50,368 nucleotides of DNA, from positions 7,570-57,937 of the forward strand of contig NZ_JACRYL010000026.1 of NCBI RefSeq assembly GCF_014306625.1, given 5' to 3'. The number at the start of each line of letters is the position of its first letter. Position 1 is the stretch's first letter. The translations under genes and the position numbers were made by a program. The DNA comes from Pedobacter fastidiosus (lineage in GTDB: Bacteria > Bacteroidota > Bacteroidia > Sphingobacteriales > Sphingobacteriaceae). Positions 50,299 through 50,368 of this stretch are shown here, piece after piece. The notes beneath the pieces were generated by a model. That model was given only the letters and a program-made list of their open reading frames with translations, did no database searches and had not been told where the DNA came from.

Positions 50299-50368
50299 AC
50301 CCCCTAAAAAGCTGGACTAAATTTTAAAAACAATTTAGAACCATTAAATTAGGGAATTATGAAAAGAG
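50292..50368 (+). mobile_element. left end of an IS3-like insertion sequence, cut by the window edge
   Basis: TGTATTAACCCCCTAAAAAG followed by CTGGACTAAA resembles the terminal inverted repeats of IS3-family elements (TG...CCCCTAAAAAGTTGGAC type). An ATG at 50359-50361 (ATGAAAAGAG) follows an AGGGA ribosome site about 67 bp inside and would be the start of the OrfA transposase. The element is incomplete here. Confidence 0.5.

Noticed and set aside
32496..50368. Right attachment site (attR) inside the window
   Set aside because: I looked for a repeat of the tmRNA 3' end (TTCGACTCCCTTCGGCTCCA) and saw none; the island boundary is left open.
1..50368. CRISPR array
   Set aside because: No evenly spaced 20-40 bp direct repeats with unique spacers; the only spaced repeats are the four iteron-like sites near 48 kb.

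Overview
The window looks like chromosomal DNA of a member of the Bacteroidota, most likely a Pedobacter-like Sphingobacteriaceae. This rests on AT-rich coding, the Bacteroidota-type MoxR/DUF58/BatA/DUF4175 cluster with DUF4159, DUF3822 next to rsmD and coaD, a Bacteroidota-style TAnnTTTG promoter element, and a tmRNA with tag GENTYALAA. The genus is an inference from gene content.

Bases 1 to about 32,495 are core-like chromosome. From left to right: an ECF sigma factor with an overlapping membrane protein; DUF3822-rsmD-coaD; a DACNV/DAC (diadenylate cyclase-like) protein; a RecD-like helicase; a four-helix-bundle sensor protein; a CvfB-like S1 protein; an asymmetric heterodimeric ABC exporter; an SMP-30 family protein; a TPR sensor histidine kinase; an SRPBCC membrane protein with a DUF5519 partner; a TldD-TldE-TldD peptidase operon; the five-gene MoxR/BatA operon with divergent DUF4159; a NIPSNAP protein; a BNR sialidase-like protein; and ssrA (tmRNA).

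From the 3' end of ssrA onward the window is accessory DNA. A Bacteroidota tyrosine recombinase lies directly downstream of ssrA, as in an ssrA-integrated genomic island. The right attachment site was not seen, so the island probably continues beyond the window. Its cargo on the minus strand, in transcription order, is: (i) a HARE-HTH / N6-adenine-methylase-like / HsdS-like / histidine-kinase fusion with an overlapping response-regulator gene; (ii) an ABC three-component (ABC-3C) like module of a 2-TM protein, a C-terminal-domain protein, a middle component and a Rad50-like ATPase; (iii) a frameshifted GNAT acetyltransferase; (iv) a large SIR2-domain protein. Farther right are an IS110-type remnant, a broken small gene, a GC-rich Fic protein with an upstream iteron-like array and a GC-rich partner gene, a LuxR-type regulator with two small related proteins, and the left end of an IS3-like element at the window edge.

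The most unusual system is the methylase-kinase fusion with its response regulator. Methylase motif I, the kinase His and the receiver Asp are all present, but methylase motif IV is DLPS instead of (D/N)PP(Y/F). This suggests a DNA-recognising sensor kinase rather than a working methylase. Also notable are an in-frame stop codon in the N-terminal tail of the ABC-3C C-terminal-domain gene, a repeat motif shared by that tail and the 2-TM protein, and four related ~115-bp elements (three between 41.2 and 48.9 kb and one at 49.0 kb) scattered between the defence-like modules.
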